This document shows, piece after piece, positions 14,205-37,476 of a DNA stretch of 64,000 nt (position 1 is its first letter; every line of letters starts with the position of its first letter). Origin of the DNA: Serratia sp. AKBS12 (lineage in GTDB: Bacteria; Pseudomonadota; Gammaproteobacteria; Enterobacterales; Enterobacteriaceae); assembly GCF_024793895.1 (NCBI RefSeq), contig NZ_JANUSB010000005.1:1-64000 (forward strand). Direction: 5' to 3'. The notes beneath the pieces were generated by a model. The model saw only the letters and a program-made list of their open reading frames with translations, was not told the origin of the DNA and did not search any database. Both the position numbers and the translations under genes were made by a program.

Positions 14205-14621
14205 ATGAGTATGATGAAAGAGTTCCGCGAGTTTGCCATGCGTGGCAACGTGGTCGATTTGGCAGTGGGTGTAATTATCGGTGCCGCCTTCGGGAAAATC
14301 GTATCGTCATTCGTTGCTGACATCATCATGCCGCCATTGGGTTTGCTGATTGGCGGCGTCGATTTTAAACAGTTCCATTTGGTTTTGCGTGAAGCACAAG
14401 GCGCCGTTCCAGCGGTAGTAATGAATTATGGTTCGTTCATTCAGACCGTTTTTGATTTTATCATTGTTGCATTTGCCATCTTCCTGGCAATTAAGCTGAT
14501 GAATAAAGTTCGTCGTAAGCAGGAAGAAGCACCCGCAGCTCCGCCAGCACCTACCACTGAAGAAAAACTGCTGACTGAAATACGCGATCTGCTGGCTCAG
14601 CAACAACAGCCAAAACTGTAA
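14205..14621 (+). CDS. mscL: Large-conductance mechanosensitive channel MscL
   Basis: MscL is a homopentameric inner-membrane channel that opens under membrane tension and releases solutes on osmotic downshock. The 138-aa protein has the N-terminal [19 protein letters not shown] helix, TM1 (about 16-45) with the gate region, a periplasmic loop, TM2 (about 75-100) and a charged, Pro/Ala-rich then helical C-terminus. A GAGGGG ribosome site precedes the ATG at 14205. The 141-bp gap after trkA suggests its own promoter. A strong bidirectional terminator follows. Confidence 0.97.
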   Translation: MSMMKEFREFAMRGNVVDLAVGVIIGAAFGKIVSSFVADIIMPPLGLLIGGVDFKQFHLVLREAQGAVPAVVMNYGSFIQTVFDFIIVAFAIFLAIKLMNKVRRKQEEAPAAPPAPTTEEKLLTEIRDLLAQQQQPKL

Positions 14622-14637
14622 GTCATCCTTGTATAAA

Positions 14638-14668
14638 TAAAAAGCCCTCGTTAACAGAGGGCTTTTTT
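14638..14668. terminator. Bidirectional terminator after mscL
   Basis: AAAGCCCTC (14641-14649) pairs with GAGGGCTTT (14657-14665) around GTTAACA, with T tracts on both strands. It serves mscL on the plus strand and could be a second stop for arfA on the minus strand. Confidence 0.88.
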
Positions 14669-14674
14669 AATGTC

Positions 14675-14881
14675 TTAAAACCAAAAGGCCAGTGGTAAAT
14701 TATCGGCTGATACTTTACCACTGGCCTCCCAGCGCCCGCCTTTCGCATGTTTTTCTTTACGCCGATAACTGCCTTTACCTTTAATATTCTTTTCTACTCG
14801 TTGGCGAAACAGCGGGTCGTGTAACAAGGCCTCCAAGGCATTGTCCTGAATTTGGCCTTTGTTATGTCGATATTTTGTCAT
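14675..14881 (-). CDS. arfA: Alternative ribosome-rescue factor ArfA
   Basis: ArfA recruits RF2 to ribosomes stalled on non-stop mRNA and backs up trans-translation. The 68-aa product matches E. coli ArfA (YhdL): [18 protein letters not shown] followed by the basic [19 protein letters not shown] core. The ATG at 14881 has a GGAG ribosome site. In E. coli the full-length protein is unstable, and the active form comes from a message truncated at a hairpin in the 3' coding region. A perfect 13-bp hairpin with a trailing T tract lies here at 14687-14726, covering codons about 52-65, so the same control is likely. Confidence 0.9.
   Translation of the reverse strand: MTKYRHNKGQIQDNALEALLHDPLFRQRVEKNIKGKGSYRRKEKHAKGGRWEASGKVSADNLPLAFWF
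14687..14726 (-). terminator. Intrinsic terminator/hairpin inside arfA
   Basis: GGCCAGTGGTAAA and TTTACCACTGGCC (14687-14699 and 14714-14726) form a perfect 13-bp stem with a 14-nt loop. On the minus strand it is followed by TTTTGGTTTT before the arfA stop codon is reached. Transcripts ending or cleaved here would lack a stop codon and be tagged by tmRNA, which is the known way arfA senses tmRNA failure in E. coli. Confidence 0.85.
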
Positions 14882-14954
14882 GGTATTACTCCGATTAATT
14901 ATGTGGTTATAAAGCATTGTGATAATACTGCGGCCGAGATCAAAATCAAAGTCA

Positions 14955-15395
14955 TTATCGTCGTTGCCTACCGCTTGCCGCTTTTTCTTCACGTGCGCCC
15001 TGCTCCAAAGCCTCAAGGATCGAGCAAGAGCTACTGGTATGGGCGGTGCCACAGCAGGCATCGCTGAGCCGTTTCAGTGATTCACGCATACGCGACAATT
15101 CCTGCAATTTATTCTCAACGTCCTGCAGACGCGCTTCCACGATCGATTTTGATTCCTGGCAGGTATGGTGCTCTGGATCGACACGGATCGATAACAGTTC
15201 GGCGATGGTGTCCAGGGTAAATCCCAATTGCTTGGCATAGCGAATAAAGCGCAGCCGCTGCAAGTCCTGCTCGCTGTACAACCGGAACCCTCCCTCGGTT
15301 CTGATGCCGTGAGCCATCATGCCCTGCTTTTCGTAGTAACGCACCGTATCGGGCGTCACATCGGCGAGCTTTGCCAACTGGCCAATTTTAAACAT
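14955..15395 (-). CDS. zntR: Zn(II)-responsive MerR-family regulator ZntR
   Basis: ZntR activates the zinc exporter gene zntA by distorting its over-long promoter spacer when zinc binds. The 146-aa protein has the MerR winged helix (residues 1-70, with [14 protein letters not shown]), a dimerisation coiled coil (about 80-112), and the metal-site cysteines in HTCQES (Cys79) and DACCGTAH with a further Cys ten residues on. All agree with E. coli ZntR. Its start overlaps the yhdN stop by one base, so the two form an operon. zntA is not in this window. Confidence 0.94.
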   Translation of the reverse strand: MFKIGQLAKLADVTPDTVRYYEKQGMMAHGIRTEGGFRLYSEQDLQRLRFIRYAKQLGFTLDTIAELLSIRVDPEHHTCQESKSIVEARLQDVENKLQELSRMRESLKRLSDACCGTAHTSSSCSILEALEQGAREEKAASGRQRR

Positions 15396-15769
15396 TACTC
15401 ATCCTCCGTGCTGAATTTCCCGCTCAGTGCAGTCTGGTATTCACCGTGTAGAAAGTCGGTGCTCATCCCCGCCTGGCGCAGGCGAAACTCCAACAGCACC
15501 ATGCGTTTATTCAACTCGTCAAAGTCAGGATGTTCGCTATTGATACCATACAGTAAGCGGGCAAGCGTCAACGCTTCTTTGCGCGTTTCAAGTTCCGGCG
15601 GCAGATAACCGGCGTTTTTTAACAGCCGAAACCCCGATCGCAGCTCGGCAGGTACCGCGCTATCATCATCGAGTTGCAGCGGCGCCCCCATGCCGGGTAG
15701 ATTGTCTAGTTCACCTTTCTGCTGGGCATCCGCTATATGGCGTTCAGCCCATTTATCGAGCAACCACAT
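15395..15769 (-). CDS. yhdN: YhdN, DUF1992 (DnaJ subfamily C member 28-like) protein
   Basis: The 124-aa protein is homologous to E. coli YhdN and the DUF1992 domain shared with eukaryotic DNAJC28. The conserved block is LDKWAERHIADAQQKGELDNLPGMGAPL near the N-terminus, followed by a helical region. It has no J domain and no known function. It is translationally coupled to zntR (shared TGATG). Co-location with zntR is conserved in enterobacteria. Confidence 0.9.
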   Translation of the reverse strand: MWLLDKWAERHIADAQQKGELDNLPGMGAPLQLDDDSAVPAELRSGFRLLKNAGYLPPELETRKEALTLARLLYGINSEHPDFDELNKRMVLLEFRLRQAGMSTDFLHGEYQTALSGKFSTEDE

Positions 15770-15875
15770 GAGGAGATTTCTCCGATGCTAAAACAGAGAA
15801 TGTTAGCATAGCGGATAGGAAGGGAGATCTTAAGCTATTAACTCAGGGGATCGAACTGCGGTAAACGATAGACGT

Positions 15876-15903
15876 AAAAAAACCGGGCAAGCCCGGTTTT
15901 TTT
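15876..15903 (-). terminator. Terminator of the alpha ribosomal operon
   Basis: AAAAACCGGGC and GCCCGGTTTTT form a stem downstream of rplQ, with T tracts on both strands. It ends the rpsM-rplQ transcript and may also stop transcription from the other side. Confidence 0.9.
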
Positions 15904-15916
15904 ACGCGTCTACAGA

Positions 15917-16330
<414 letters not shown>

Positions 16331-16346
16331 TTAACCTGTGATCCGG

Positions 16347-17336
16347 TTACTCGTCAGCAATGCTTGCCGGCGGCCAGTTTTCCAGGCGCATGCCCAGAGA
16401 CAGACCACGTGAGGCCAGCACATCTTTAATCTCGGTAAGAGATTTTTTACCCAGGTTCGGCGTTTTCAGCAACTCAACCTCGGTACGCTGTACCAGATCA
16501 CCGATGTAGTGGATAGCTTCTGCCTTAAGGCAGTTAGCAGAGCGGACAGTCAATTCCAGATCGTCAACAGGGCGCAGCAGGATTGGATCGAACTCTGGTT
16601 TCTCTTCTTTCACTTCCGGTTGACGTACATCACGCAAGTCAACGAAAGCTTCAAGTTGTTCAGCCAGAATGGTAGCCGCACGGCGGATCGCCTCTTCAGG
16701 ATCGATCGTGCCATTGGTTTCCATTTCGATTACCAGCTTGTCCAGGTCAGTACGCTGTTCTACACGCGCTGCTTCAACATTGTAGGCAATACGCTCTACA
16801 GGGCTATAGCAGGCGTCCACCAACAGACGACCAATCGGGCGCTCATCTTCTTCCGAATGAATTCGGGCAGAAGCCGGCACATAACCACGACCGCGCTGAA
16901 CTTTGATACGCATGCTGATAGCAGCGTTTTCATCGGTCAGGTGGCAGATAACGTGCTGCGGCTTGACGATTTCGACATCACCATCATGGGTAATGTCGGC
17001 AGCGGTCACAGGGCCAATGCCAGATTTATTCAGGGTAAGAATAACTTCATCTTTGCCTTGAACTCTCACCGCCAGCCCTTTCAGGTTGAGCAGGATCTCC
17101 AGGATATCTTCCTGTACGCCTTCTTTGGTGCTGTACTCATGCAGTACACCATCAATCTCAACCTCGGTCACCGCGCAACCCGGCATAGATGAAAGCAGAA
17201 TACGGCGCAGTGCGTTGCCAAGAGTATGGCCAAAGCCACGCTCTAAAGGCTCAAGGGTCACCTTGGCGTGCGTCGAACTGACTTGCTCGATATCTACCAG
17301 GCGCGGTTTTAGAAACTCTGTCACAGAACCCTGCAT
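16347..17336 (-). CDS. rpoA: RNA polymerase alpha subunit
   Basis: The 329-aa alpha subunit dimerises to nucleate RNA polymerase assembly. The N-terminal domain (1-235) contains [23 protein letters not shown]; the C-terminal domain (about 250-329) carries the helix-hairpin-helix [25 protein letters not shown] region that binds UP elements and activators such as CRP. Length and sequence are near-identical to E. coli. It lies between rpsD and rplQ in the alpha operon and is regulated with them by S4. Confidence 0.99.
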
Positions 17337-17361
17337 TGTGTCCTCTCTTTGGTACTAAGCT

Positions 17362-18000
<639 letters not shown>

Positions 18001-18012
18001 CTAAAAGCAGCG

Positions 18013-18405
<393 letters not shown>

Positions 18406-18418
18406 TCAATCACCCCGA

Positions 18419-18775
18419 TTATTTCTTGATCGGTTTACGCGGACCCTTACGGGTACGTGCGTTGGTCTTAGTACGCTGACCGCGAACTGGCAGACCACGA
18501 CGATGGCGCAAACCACGATATGTACCAAGATCCATCAGACGCTTGATGCTCAGGGTAACTTCACGACGCAAATCACCTTCTACAGTGAATTTGGCGACTG
18601 CTTCACGCAGCTGTTCAATTTGCTCTTCAGACAGCTCACTGATCTTAACATTTTCAGGAATACCCGTAGCCGCACAGATAGACTGTGAGCGGGTTTTACC
18701 GATTCCGAAGATCGACGTTAAGGCGATTACGGTATGTTTATGATCAGGAATGTTAATGCCTGCTATACGGGCCAC
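18419..18775 (-). CDS. rpsM: 30S ribosomal protein S13
   Basis: S13 (118 aa) is in the 30S head and contacts P-site tRNA and L5. It begins [19 protein letters not shown] and ends in the basic [18 protein letters not shown] tail. The start codon is GTG (18775-18773), as in E. coli, where it is buried in the S4-binding pseudoknot. It is the first gene of the alpha operon. Confidence 0.98.
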   Translation of the reverse strand: MARIAGINIPDHKHTVIALTSIFGIGKTRSQSICAATGIPENVKISELSEEQIEQLREAVAKFTVEGDLRREVTLSIKRLMDLGTYRGLRHRRGLPVRGQRTKTNARTRKGPRKPIKK

Positions 18776-18903
18776 TATGCACTCCTACTATTTTATACAG
18801 CAACACCATTCTGAAAAGCCCGTTTTCAGGATACTCAAATAATGTTGCAGCTACATACAAAAGATTGGCTGGCTAATCTAGCCAGCTCAACCCAACTTTG
18901 CAA
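18776..18903 (-). promoter_or_regulatory. Alpha operon promoter and S4-responsive leader
   Basis: The promoter has -35 TTGCAA (18898-18903), a 17-bp spacer and -10 TAGATT (18875-18880). The -10 lies inside a perfect hairpin, GCTGGCTA/TAGCCAGC (18868-18886), followed by CAATCTTTT on the minus strand, so the same bases could act as the spc operon terminator. The transcribed leader to the rpsM GTG contains paired blocks comparable to the E. coli alpha mRNA pseudoknot recognised by S4. Promoter and leader are inferred by close resemblance to E. coli. Confidence 0.8.
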
Positions 18904-18921
18904 GAAAAATATGCGAGATAA

Positions 18922-20404
<1,483 letters not shown>

Positions 20405-20411
20405 CTGCTAC

Positions 20412-20846
20412 TTATTCCTCAATTTTACCGCCAGCAGCTTCGATAGCAGCACGAGCGCCTTTGGTGACACGCAGACCACGCAGGGTAACCGGACGAGTGA
20501 TTTCGCCAGAAAGCATAACTTTCGCGAACTCAATCTGGGTACCAACAACGTTAGCGGCTTTCAGCGTGTTCAGGTCGATTACGTCGCCTTCAATCAAAGC
20601 CAGCTCAGACAGACGAACTTCTGCCGTGATCATCGCTTTGCGAGAGGTGAAGCCGAATTTCGGCAAACGACGGTATAAAGGCATCTGACCACCTTCAAAC
20701 CCGCGACGTACGCCACCGCCAGAACGAGACTTCTGACCTTTGTGACCACGGCCGCCGGTTTTACCCAGGCCAGAACCAATACCACGACCTACACGCTTCG
20801 GCGCATGCTTGGCACCTTCAGCCGGAGACAGAGTATTTAAACGCAT
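20412..20846 (-). CDS. rplO: 50S ribosomal protein L15
   Basis: L15 (144 aa) is a late-assembly 50S protein. The N-terminus [20 protein letters not shown] and the glycine/basic [24 protein letters not shown] extension are diagnostic. It lies 3 bp after rpmD and 7 bp before secY in the spc operon. Confidence 0.98.
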   Translation of the reverse strand: MRLNTLSPAEGAKHAPKRVGRGIGSGLGKTGGRGHKGQKSRSGGGVRRGFEGGQMPLYRRLPKFGFTSRKAMITAEVRLSELALIEGDVIDLNTLKAANVVGTQIEFAKVMLSGEITRPVTLRGLRVTKGARAAIEAAGGKIEE

Positions 20847-20849
20847 CTG

Positions 20850-21029
20850 TTACTCCTCAACTTTAACCATGTAGGAAACCAGGTTGATCATACCGCGTAC
20901 AGCAGGAGTATCCTCGCGCTCTACGGTGTGACCAATACGACGCAGACCCAGACCGAGCAGAGTAGCTTTATGCTTCGGCAGACGGCCAATGGAACTGCGA
21001 ACTTGTGTTACTTTAATAGTCTTAGCCAT
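20850..21029 (-). CDS. rpmD: 50S ribosomal protein L30
   Basis: L30 (59 aa) reads [20 protein letters not shown] and matches E. coli L30. I choose the ATG at 21029; an in-frame ATG two codons upstream (21035) would lie against the rpsE stop and is not used in homologues. It is in the spc operon between rpsE and rplO. Confidence 0.97.
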   Translation of the reverse strand: MAKTIKVTQVRSSIGRLPKHKATLLGLGLRRIGHTVEREDTPAVRGMINLVSYMVKVEE

Positions 21030-21035
21030 GGTCAA

Positions 21036-21913
<878 letters not shown>

Positions 21914-22447
21914 TTACTTCTTCTTAGCCTCTTTGATACGCACGACTTCGTCGGCGTAACGAACACCCTTGCCTTTGTAAGGCTCAGGACGACGGTAGGC
22001 ACGCAGATCTGCAGCAACCTGGCCAATAACCTGCTTATCAGCGCCTTTCAGCACGATTTCAGTTTGGCTAGGACATTCAGCAGTAACACCTGCTGGCAGC
22101 TGGTGATCGACAGGGTGAGAGAAGCCCAGGGCTAAATTCACCACATTGCCTTTAACAGCAGCACGATAACCAACGCCTACCAGTTGAAGCTTCTTGGTGA
22201 AGCCTTCGGTAACACCGATAACCATTGCGTTCAGCAGAGCGCGCGTAGTACCCGCTTGGGCCCATGCGTTCACAAAGCCTTCGCGTGGTGCGAAAGTCAG
22301 TGCGTTAGCTTCTTGCTTCACTTCAACGGCTTCGTGGACTGTACGAGTCAGCTCGCCGTTCTTACCCTTAATCGAAATAACCTGACCGTTGAGTTTTACC
22401 TCTACGCCGGCAGGAATGACGACGGGTGCTTTTGCAACACGAGACAT
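21914..22447 (-). CDS. rplF: 50S ribosomal protein L6
   Basis: L6 (177 aa) has two similar alpha/beta domains and lies near the sarcin-ricin loop. [17 protein letters not shown] at the N-terminus and the signature [11 protein letters not shown] near residue 155 identify it. The length equals E. coli L6. It is in the spc operon between rpsH and rplR. Confidence 0.98.
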   Translation of the reverse strand: MSRVAKAPVVIPAGVEVKLNGQVISIKGKNGELTRTVHEAVEVKQEANALTFAPREGFVNAWAQAGTTRALLNAMVIGVTEGFTKKLQLVGVGYRAAVKGNVVNLALGFSHPVDHQLPAGVTAECPSQTEIVLKGADKQVIGQVAADLRAYRRPEPYKGKGVRYADEVVRIKEAKKK

Positions 22448-22461
22448 TCTTTCCTCCCGAA

Positions 22462-22860
<399 letters not shown>

Positions 22861-22887
22861 TTACTCCCGTGATTCAATTGGTGACAA

Positions 22888-24469
<1,582 letters not shown>

Positions 24470-24542
24470 CTAATGTCAACTACTACTTTAAAGACCCAAG
24501 AAATATTAGGTCGTTGAAAAGCCCCATAACCGAGGGCGCAGC

Positions 24543-24572
24543 ATTATAACACCGCTTCCAGAGTATGGGTAG
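24543..24572 (-). promoter_or_regulatory. spc operon promoter
   Basis: The minus strand has TATAAT at 24548-24543, preceded by GAAGCGGTGT, as I recall for E. coli Pspc. The -35 is poor (about TACCCA, 17 bp upstream), which is also the case for Pspc. It drives rplN through rpmJ. Confidence 0.65.
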
Positions 24573-24607
24573 AAAAAATGAACGGCTCATTTCCTGAGCC
24601 GTTCATT
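24573..24607 (-). terminator. S10 operon terminator
   Basis: AATGAACGGCTCA and TGAGCCGTTCATT form a 13-bp stem (24577-24608 region) with a short loop, and the minus strand continues with TTTTTTCT. It lies just after rpsQ, the last S10 operon gene, and just before Pspc. Confidence 0.9.
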
Positions 24608-24628
24608 AAGTTAGAGCCAGCTACTCTA

Positions 24629-26555
<1,927 letters not shown>

Positions 26556-26560
26556 CTACC

Positions 26561-26842
<282 letters not shown>

Positions 26843-26853
26843 TTATCCTCTAA

Positions 26854-29253
<2,400 letters not shown>

Positions 29254-29273
29254 TCAATCGCTCAATGACCTGA

Positions 29274-29797
<524 letters not shown>

Positions 29798-29961
29798 GGC
29801 GTAGATGAAATTATGCTCAGGATATCGACAAATTTAATCGACAGGGGGTATCCGATGCTGGCTTCAGGTGAAAATGACGAGGGATCGCGGGGAGATTCAG
29901 CAAGCGCTGTCCCCTGCCCTGCCGGCAGTAATCAGCTACCGGCAGAGAGGAAATGCGGAAA

Positions 29962-30441
29962 TCAGTCTTTGCGCTCCAGTACCTGCGCCTGAGCGTAGTT
30001 CTGGATGCCCAGCCGCTGAATAAGATCCAGCTCGGTCTCCAGCCAATCGATGTGCTCTTCTTCGTCGGCCAGAATTTCAATCATCAAATCGCGGCTGACG
30101 TAGTCATGGATAGAATCAGCATAGGCGATACCTTCGCGCAAATCTCTGGCGCCTTGCAATTCCAGATCGAGATCGGAACGCAGCATTTCTTCAATGTCTT
30201 CGCCAATATTCAGTTTGCCGAGGTCTTGCAGATTGGGTAGCCCTTCAAGGAACAAAATGCGCTCGATGTAGCGATCGGCATGTTTCATCTCGTCGATCGA
30301 CTCGTGATATTCCTTATCATTGAGGCGCATTAAACCCCAATTTTTGAACATACGGGCGTGCAGGAAATATTGATTGATGGCAACCAGCTCGTTGCCAAGC
30401 AGTTTGTTGAGGTGCGCAATGATCTTTTTATCGCCTTTCAT
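29962..30441 (-). CDS. bfr: Bacterioferritin
   Basis: Bacterioferritin is a 24-subunit, haem-containing iron store with a di-iron ferroxidase centre. The 159-aa protein is a four-helix bundle: [31 protein letters not shown] supplies ligand Glu18 and Met52 (in [11 protein letters not shown]-type context the haem Met lies near MKHADRY). EMKHADR and [14 protein letters not shown] carry the other metal ligands. I use the ATG at 30441; the frame extends upstream but without homology. bfd lies upstream and encodes the ferredoxin that releases its iron. Confidence 0.96.
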   Translation of the reverse strand: MKGDKKIIAHLNKLLGNELVAINQYFLHARMFKNWGLMRLNDKEYHESIDEMKHADRYIERILFLEGLPNLQDLGKLNIGEDIEEMLRSDLDLELQGARDLREGIAYADSIHDYVSRDLMIEILADEEEHIDWLETELDLIQRLGIQNYAQAQVLERKD

Positions 30442-30515
30442 AAGGTAATCCTCCTGACCAGTTCTAAAAGTGTAGAACCTGTAGGCCAAGAGTCAAAAAA
30501 TAACCTTACCTTTTG

Positions 30516-30710
30516 TTAGGCAACTTCATGCATATGAATAATGGTCGCGCGTTCCTCCACCATAATTTGTCTTGCCTGACGAATGCATTTCCCACAATCG
30601 GTACCAATTGGCACTAAATCACGCAGTTGCTTCATGGTATGAGGATTGTGCTGGCGAACCACCTTGCGAATGGCTTTATCAGTCACGGCATTACACAGAC
30701 ATACGTACAT
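30516..30710 (-). CDS. bfd: Bacterioferritin-associated ferredoxin Bfd
   Basis: Bfd is a small [2Fe-2S] protein that reduces the bacterioferritin core so iron can be mobilised. The 64-aa product begins [18 protein letters not shown] and has the four cysteines CLC (4, 6) and DCGKC (38-42 region) typical of Fer2_BFD. The ATG at 30710 is chosen over an upstream one at 30740 by homology to E. coli Bfd (64 aa). It is transcribed toward bfr with a 74-bp gap. The A/T-rich upstream region could hold a Fur site, but I could not identify one confidently. Confidence 0.95.
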   Translation of the reverse strand: MYVCLCNAVTDKAIRKVVRQHNPHTMKQLRDLVPIGTDCGKCIRQARQIMVEERATIIHMHEVA

Positions 30711-30792
30711 AGGAGACTCACTTCTTAACCAATGCATCAAGTCTAAATGGGAATGCTTTTTATTTCAATTAAGATTTAACCAATTTGCATAA

Positions 30793-30818
30793 AAAAAGGG
30801 CACCGAAGTGCCCTTTTT
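30793..30818. terminator. Terminator downstream of tuf
   Basis: GGGCAC (30798-30803) pairs with GTGCCC (30808-30813) around CGAA, flanked by A and T tracts, giving a longer A-U extended stem. It ends the str operon transcript on the minus strand. Confidence 0.92.
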
Positions 30819-30843
30819 ATCAGAGTCGAAAAGTTATCAGCGA

Positions 30844-32058
<1,215 letters not shown>

Positions 32059-32098
32059 TCATGGAGAGAGCACTGATCAATGTGTTAAACCCGAAAGC

Positions 32099-34222
<2,124 letters not shown>

Positions 34223-34250
34223 CTATTCCTAGGGCGTTCATTCAGTTAAC

Positions 34251-34284
34251 CCAAGCGGGCTGGCTTCTTGAAGCGCCCGCTTGG
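34251..34284 (-). promoter_or_regulatory. Nested hairpin in the rpsG-fusA gap
   Basis: CCAAGCGGGC (34251-34260) is perfectly inverted as GCCCGCTTGG (34275-34284). The loop contains a second small inverted repeat, GCTTC/GAAGC. No T tract follows on the minus strand, so it is more likely an RNA-processing, attenuation or translational control structure than a terminator. Confidence 0.6.
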
Positions 34285-34307
34285 TTAGCATAACTACTGC
34301 GTGGTAA

Positions 34308-34793
<486 letters not shown>

Positions 34794-34874
34794 TTAATTC
34801 AGGATTGTCCAAAACTCTACGAGTTTATTTTGACATTAAAGTGAAAATGTTTGGCCTTACTTAACGGAGAACCA

Positions 34875-35249
<375 letters not shown>

Positions 35250-35342
35250 TCAAAAAGCTCCTGGTTTGTGCTTCGTTTCTTGCTTCGTAAACATGTGATA
35301 AATCCCCCCGCATGCACTACTGGCAAAATACGAGGACGCAGA

Positions 35343-35371
35343 ATTTTATGGCTGAGTGATTAAGGTGTCAA
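35343..35371 (-). promoter_or_regulatory. str operon promoter
   Basis: The minus strand has a perfect -35 TTGACA (35366-35371), a 17-bp spacer and -10 TAAAAT (35343-35348), 94 bp upstream of rpsL and partly next to the tusB stop codon. Confidence 0.85.
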
Positions 35372-35393
35372 GAAATATACAACATCAGTATTA

Positions 35394-35681
35394 TCACCAC
35401 GCCATTTGGCTACGGTGTTTTTCGGTTAATTCAACGAATTGATTATAGCCGATGACGGTGACATTGTGTGAAATATAACCAGACAGACCACGAGCGCTCA
35501 GATCATCTTCCAGCGCATAAAGGGATATGGGGGCATTCAGCAGTAAATCAAGCGGCGCACTACCGGCCAGCGCAGCCAACACGCCGTCCTGCAGCAGCAG
35601 CAGCGCATCGCCCGAGGAGGTCAGACGCAGTAGCGCGGGCAGATCGCATTGTAGCGGGGAGCGGCTCAGGGTAAACAGCAT
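35394..35681 (-). CDS. tusB: Sulfurtransferase complex subunit TusB
   Basis: TusB (95 aa) is the small non-catalytic subunit of the TusBCD heterohexamer, which relays sulfur from TusA to TusE for 2-thiolation of mnm5s2U34 in tRNAs Lys, Glu and Gln. It begins [20 protein letters not shown] and belongs to the DsrH family. It follows tusC by 8 bp and precedes the str promoter. Confidence 0.93.
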   Translation of the reverse strand: MLFTLSRSPLQCDLPALLRLTSSGDALLLLQDGVLAALAGSAPLDLLLNAPISLYALEDDLSARGLSGYISHNVTVIGYNQFVELTEKHRSQMAW

Positions 35682-35689
35682 GGCAATTC

Positions 35690-36052
35690 CTAGAATGTCA
35701 GTACAACATCGTAGTCGGCGAGCCGCTGGCGCAGCGCGTCCGGCGCCAACACCTCGGCGGCCAGCACGCCGCCGTCAATCTGCGTCAAACCGCGCTGTTG
35801 CAGTGACGCGGCGCACAGATAGCAGCGATCGACATCGTACAGGGGCAATACACCGAAGGTGGCAATGTAATTTCGCGCGAGGATCTTTTCCGGCTGTTGG
35901 CCAGGCAACAGTTGCAGCACCCCGTCGCCGATAAAGAACACGCCCAGCTCCTCGCTCAGCGCAGAGGTCGCCAGTAAGGCATCCAGTCCTTCGCGGCCGG
36001 CGGCACTGCCGTGTGGTCCCTGGGTGAAAACAAACGCGACTTTTTTCATCAT
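35690..36052 (-). CDS. tusC: Sulfurtransferase complex subunit TusC
   Basis: TusC (120 aa) is a DsrF-like subunit of Tus[32 protein letters not shown] is close to E. coli TusC. The start could be either of two adjacent ATG codons (36052 or 36049); the first has a better-spaced AAGAGA ribosome site. It lies 6 bp after tusD. Confidence 0.94.
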   Translation of the reverse strand: MMKKVAFVFTQGPHGSAAGREGLDALLATSALSEELGVFFIGDGVLQLLPGQQPEKILARNYIATFGVLPLYDVDRCYLCAASLQQRGLTQIDGGVLAAEVLAPDALRQRLADYDVVLTF

Positions 36053-36058
36053 AATCTC

Positions 36059-36451
36059 TTAAAACTGCACGGTGCGATCGCAGCTAAGCGTCGCTTCCGC
36101 CAGCGCACCCAACCCGCTGAGGGTGAATCCCGGCTGCAAGTTGGCGGCCGGCAGCCCCAACTGCTGTGCTTCCTGTTGGTCGGTGACGCCTCGACGCAGC
36201 GCAGCCGCCACGCAAACGTTCAGCGCCACGCCGTGTTGCTGCGCCAGCGCCGCCCACGCACGCACCAGATCGAACTCGTCGCTGGCCGGCGACGTCAGCT
36301 GATTGGCATTCAGCACGCCTTCGCGATAAAAGAACACGCTGGTCAGCCGATGCCCCGACGCCAATAGCGCCTGCGCGAACCGATACGCGCTGCTGGCCTG
36401 CTGCGTACCGTACGCCGGGCCGGTGACTACCAGGCAATAACTTAGGCTCAA
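36059..36451 (-). CDS. tusD: Sulfurtransferase complex subunit TusD
   Basis: TusD (130 aa) is the catalytic DsrE-like subunit of TusBCD. The sulfur-carrying cysteine is in [12 protein letters not shown] near residue 80. [23 protein letters not shown] matches E. coli TusD. It overlaps the end of yheO by 4 bp (ATGA), so the regulator-like gene and tusDCB form one operon, yheO-tusD-tusC-tusB. Confidence 0.95.
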   Translation of the reverse strand: MSLSYCLVVTGPAYGTQQASSAYRFAQALLASGHRLTSVFFYREGVLNANQLTSPASDEFDLVRAWAALAQQHGVALNVCVAAALRRGVTDQQEAQQLGLPAANLQPGFTLSGLGALAEATLSCDRTVQF

Positions 36452-37170
36452 CGTTCATTTCCCAGCAGGTCGCCGCTTTTGAACTGGCGGATATACAGAT
36501 AGACGGTGTGCTTGGAGATGTTCAACCGCTCAGCGACCTGATTGATGGCGTCCTTGATATCGAAAATCCCTTTTTCATACAGGTTCAGCACGACCTGACG
36601 ATTTTTGGCGTTGTTGGATACGTTACGGTCAGCATTCACCTCTTCAATGGTGAATTCCAGCGTTTGCGCCACCAAATCGTCAACGGACGAGGCAAAGTTA
36701 ACCGAAGAAGGCACTTCCTGCGTTTCCGGTGGCATAAAGGTCTGCATGATCTGCGAGAACGGCACATCCAGGTTCATGTTGATGCACAACAGCCCGATGA
36801 CCCGCTGTTCACGATTACGAATGGCGATGGTCACCGACTTCATCAGCACGCCGCTTTTGGCGCGGGTAAAGTACGCTCTGGACACGCTGCTGTCGTCGCC
36901 GGCCATATCGTGCAGCATGCGCAGTGCGAGATCGGTAATCGGCGAGCCTATCTGTCGCCCGGTATGTTCACCGTTGGCAATCCGCACCGCGGAGCATTTC
37001 AGATCCTCCAGCGAGTGCAGCACGATTTCACAATGGCCGCCGATCAGCATCGCCAGTCCGTCAACCACGGCTTCATAAGACTTAAGGATTTCATGGTCCG
37101 TTTGGCTAAACGGACGTTCATTCAGCAAATCAAGTTCGCTGGCTTCGCTGGATAAAAGCGAATTAGACAT
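36448..37170 (-). CDS. yheO: YheO, PAS-like/HTH transcriptional regulator
   Basis: The 240-aa protein has an N-terminal YheO-type PAS-like domain (about residues 20-140, [25 protein letters not shown]) and a C-terminal helix-turn-helix (about 200-235, [22 protein letters not shown]). I use the ATG at 37170 ([13 protein letters not shown]); an upstream start at 37254 would add 28 unrelated residues. It is the first gene of the operon with tusDCB. Ligand and target genes are not known; a role in controlling its own operon is only a guess. Confidence 0.92.
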   Translation of the reverse strand: MSNSLLSSEASELDLLNERPFSQTDHEILKSYEAVVDGLAMLIGGHCEIVLHSLEDLKCSAVRIANGEHTGRQIGSPITDLALRMLHDMAGDDSSVSRAYFTRAKSGVLMKSVTIAIRNREQRVIGLLCINMNLDVPFSQIMQTFMPPETQEVPSSVNFASSVDDLVAQTLEFTIEEVNADRNVSNNAKNRQVVLNLYEKGIFDIKDAINQVAERLNISKHTVYLYIRQFKSGDLLGNER

Positions 37171-37430
37171 CGAAGATACCACCCTCATAGATCGCCTGTG
37201 CCAGGGGGCGCAGCTAAAACGGCTCTTGGCGGCCGGGAACGGTTTTAGATACACGCCCTAAGGGGCAGGCGTATGACTCATCAGTCAGAACCCAGGTTTG
37301 GCGATATGGCCAAAACCAAGCCCTGGCATTTACGCGTGGTATTGACGTTAAGCCGATGCCCGGCAGGCGTCAAGTAATCCGTAAGGAGAGGGGAGAAAAG
37401 TTGCGTTGTGGGTCAGGCTGAGCGGACTGA

Positions 37431-37459
37431 AATAAAAACCGCCGCGATAAACGCGGCGG
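37431..37459 (-). terminator. Terminator downstream of fkpA
   Basis: CCGCCGCG (37439-37446) pairs with CGCGGCGG (37452-37459) around ATAAA, and the minus strand continues TTTTTATTT. The rest of the yheO-fkpA gap (37171-37430) holds no gene; it probably carries the yheO promoter, and contains a 7-bp inverted repeat CTAAAAC/GTTTTAG (37214-37248). Confidence 0.9.
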
Positions 37460-37476
37460 TGATGCATCGACACGGC

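Noticed and set aside
30711-30790. Fur box upstream of bfd
   Set aside because: The region is A/T rich but no convincing 19-bp inverted Fur consensus was found by eye.
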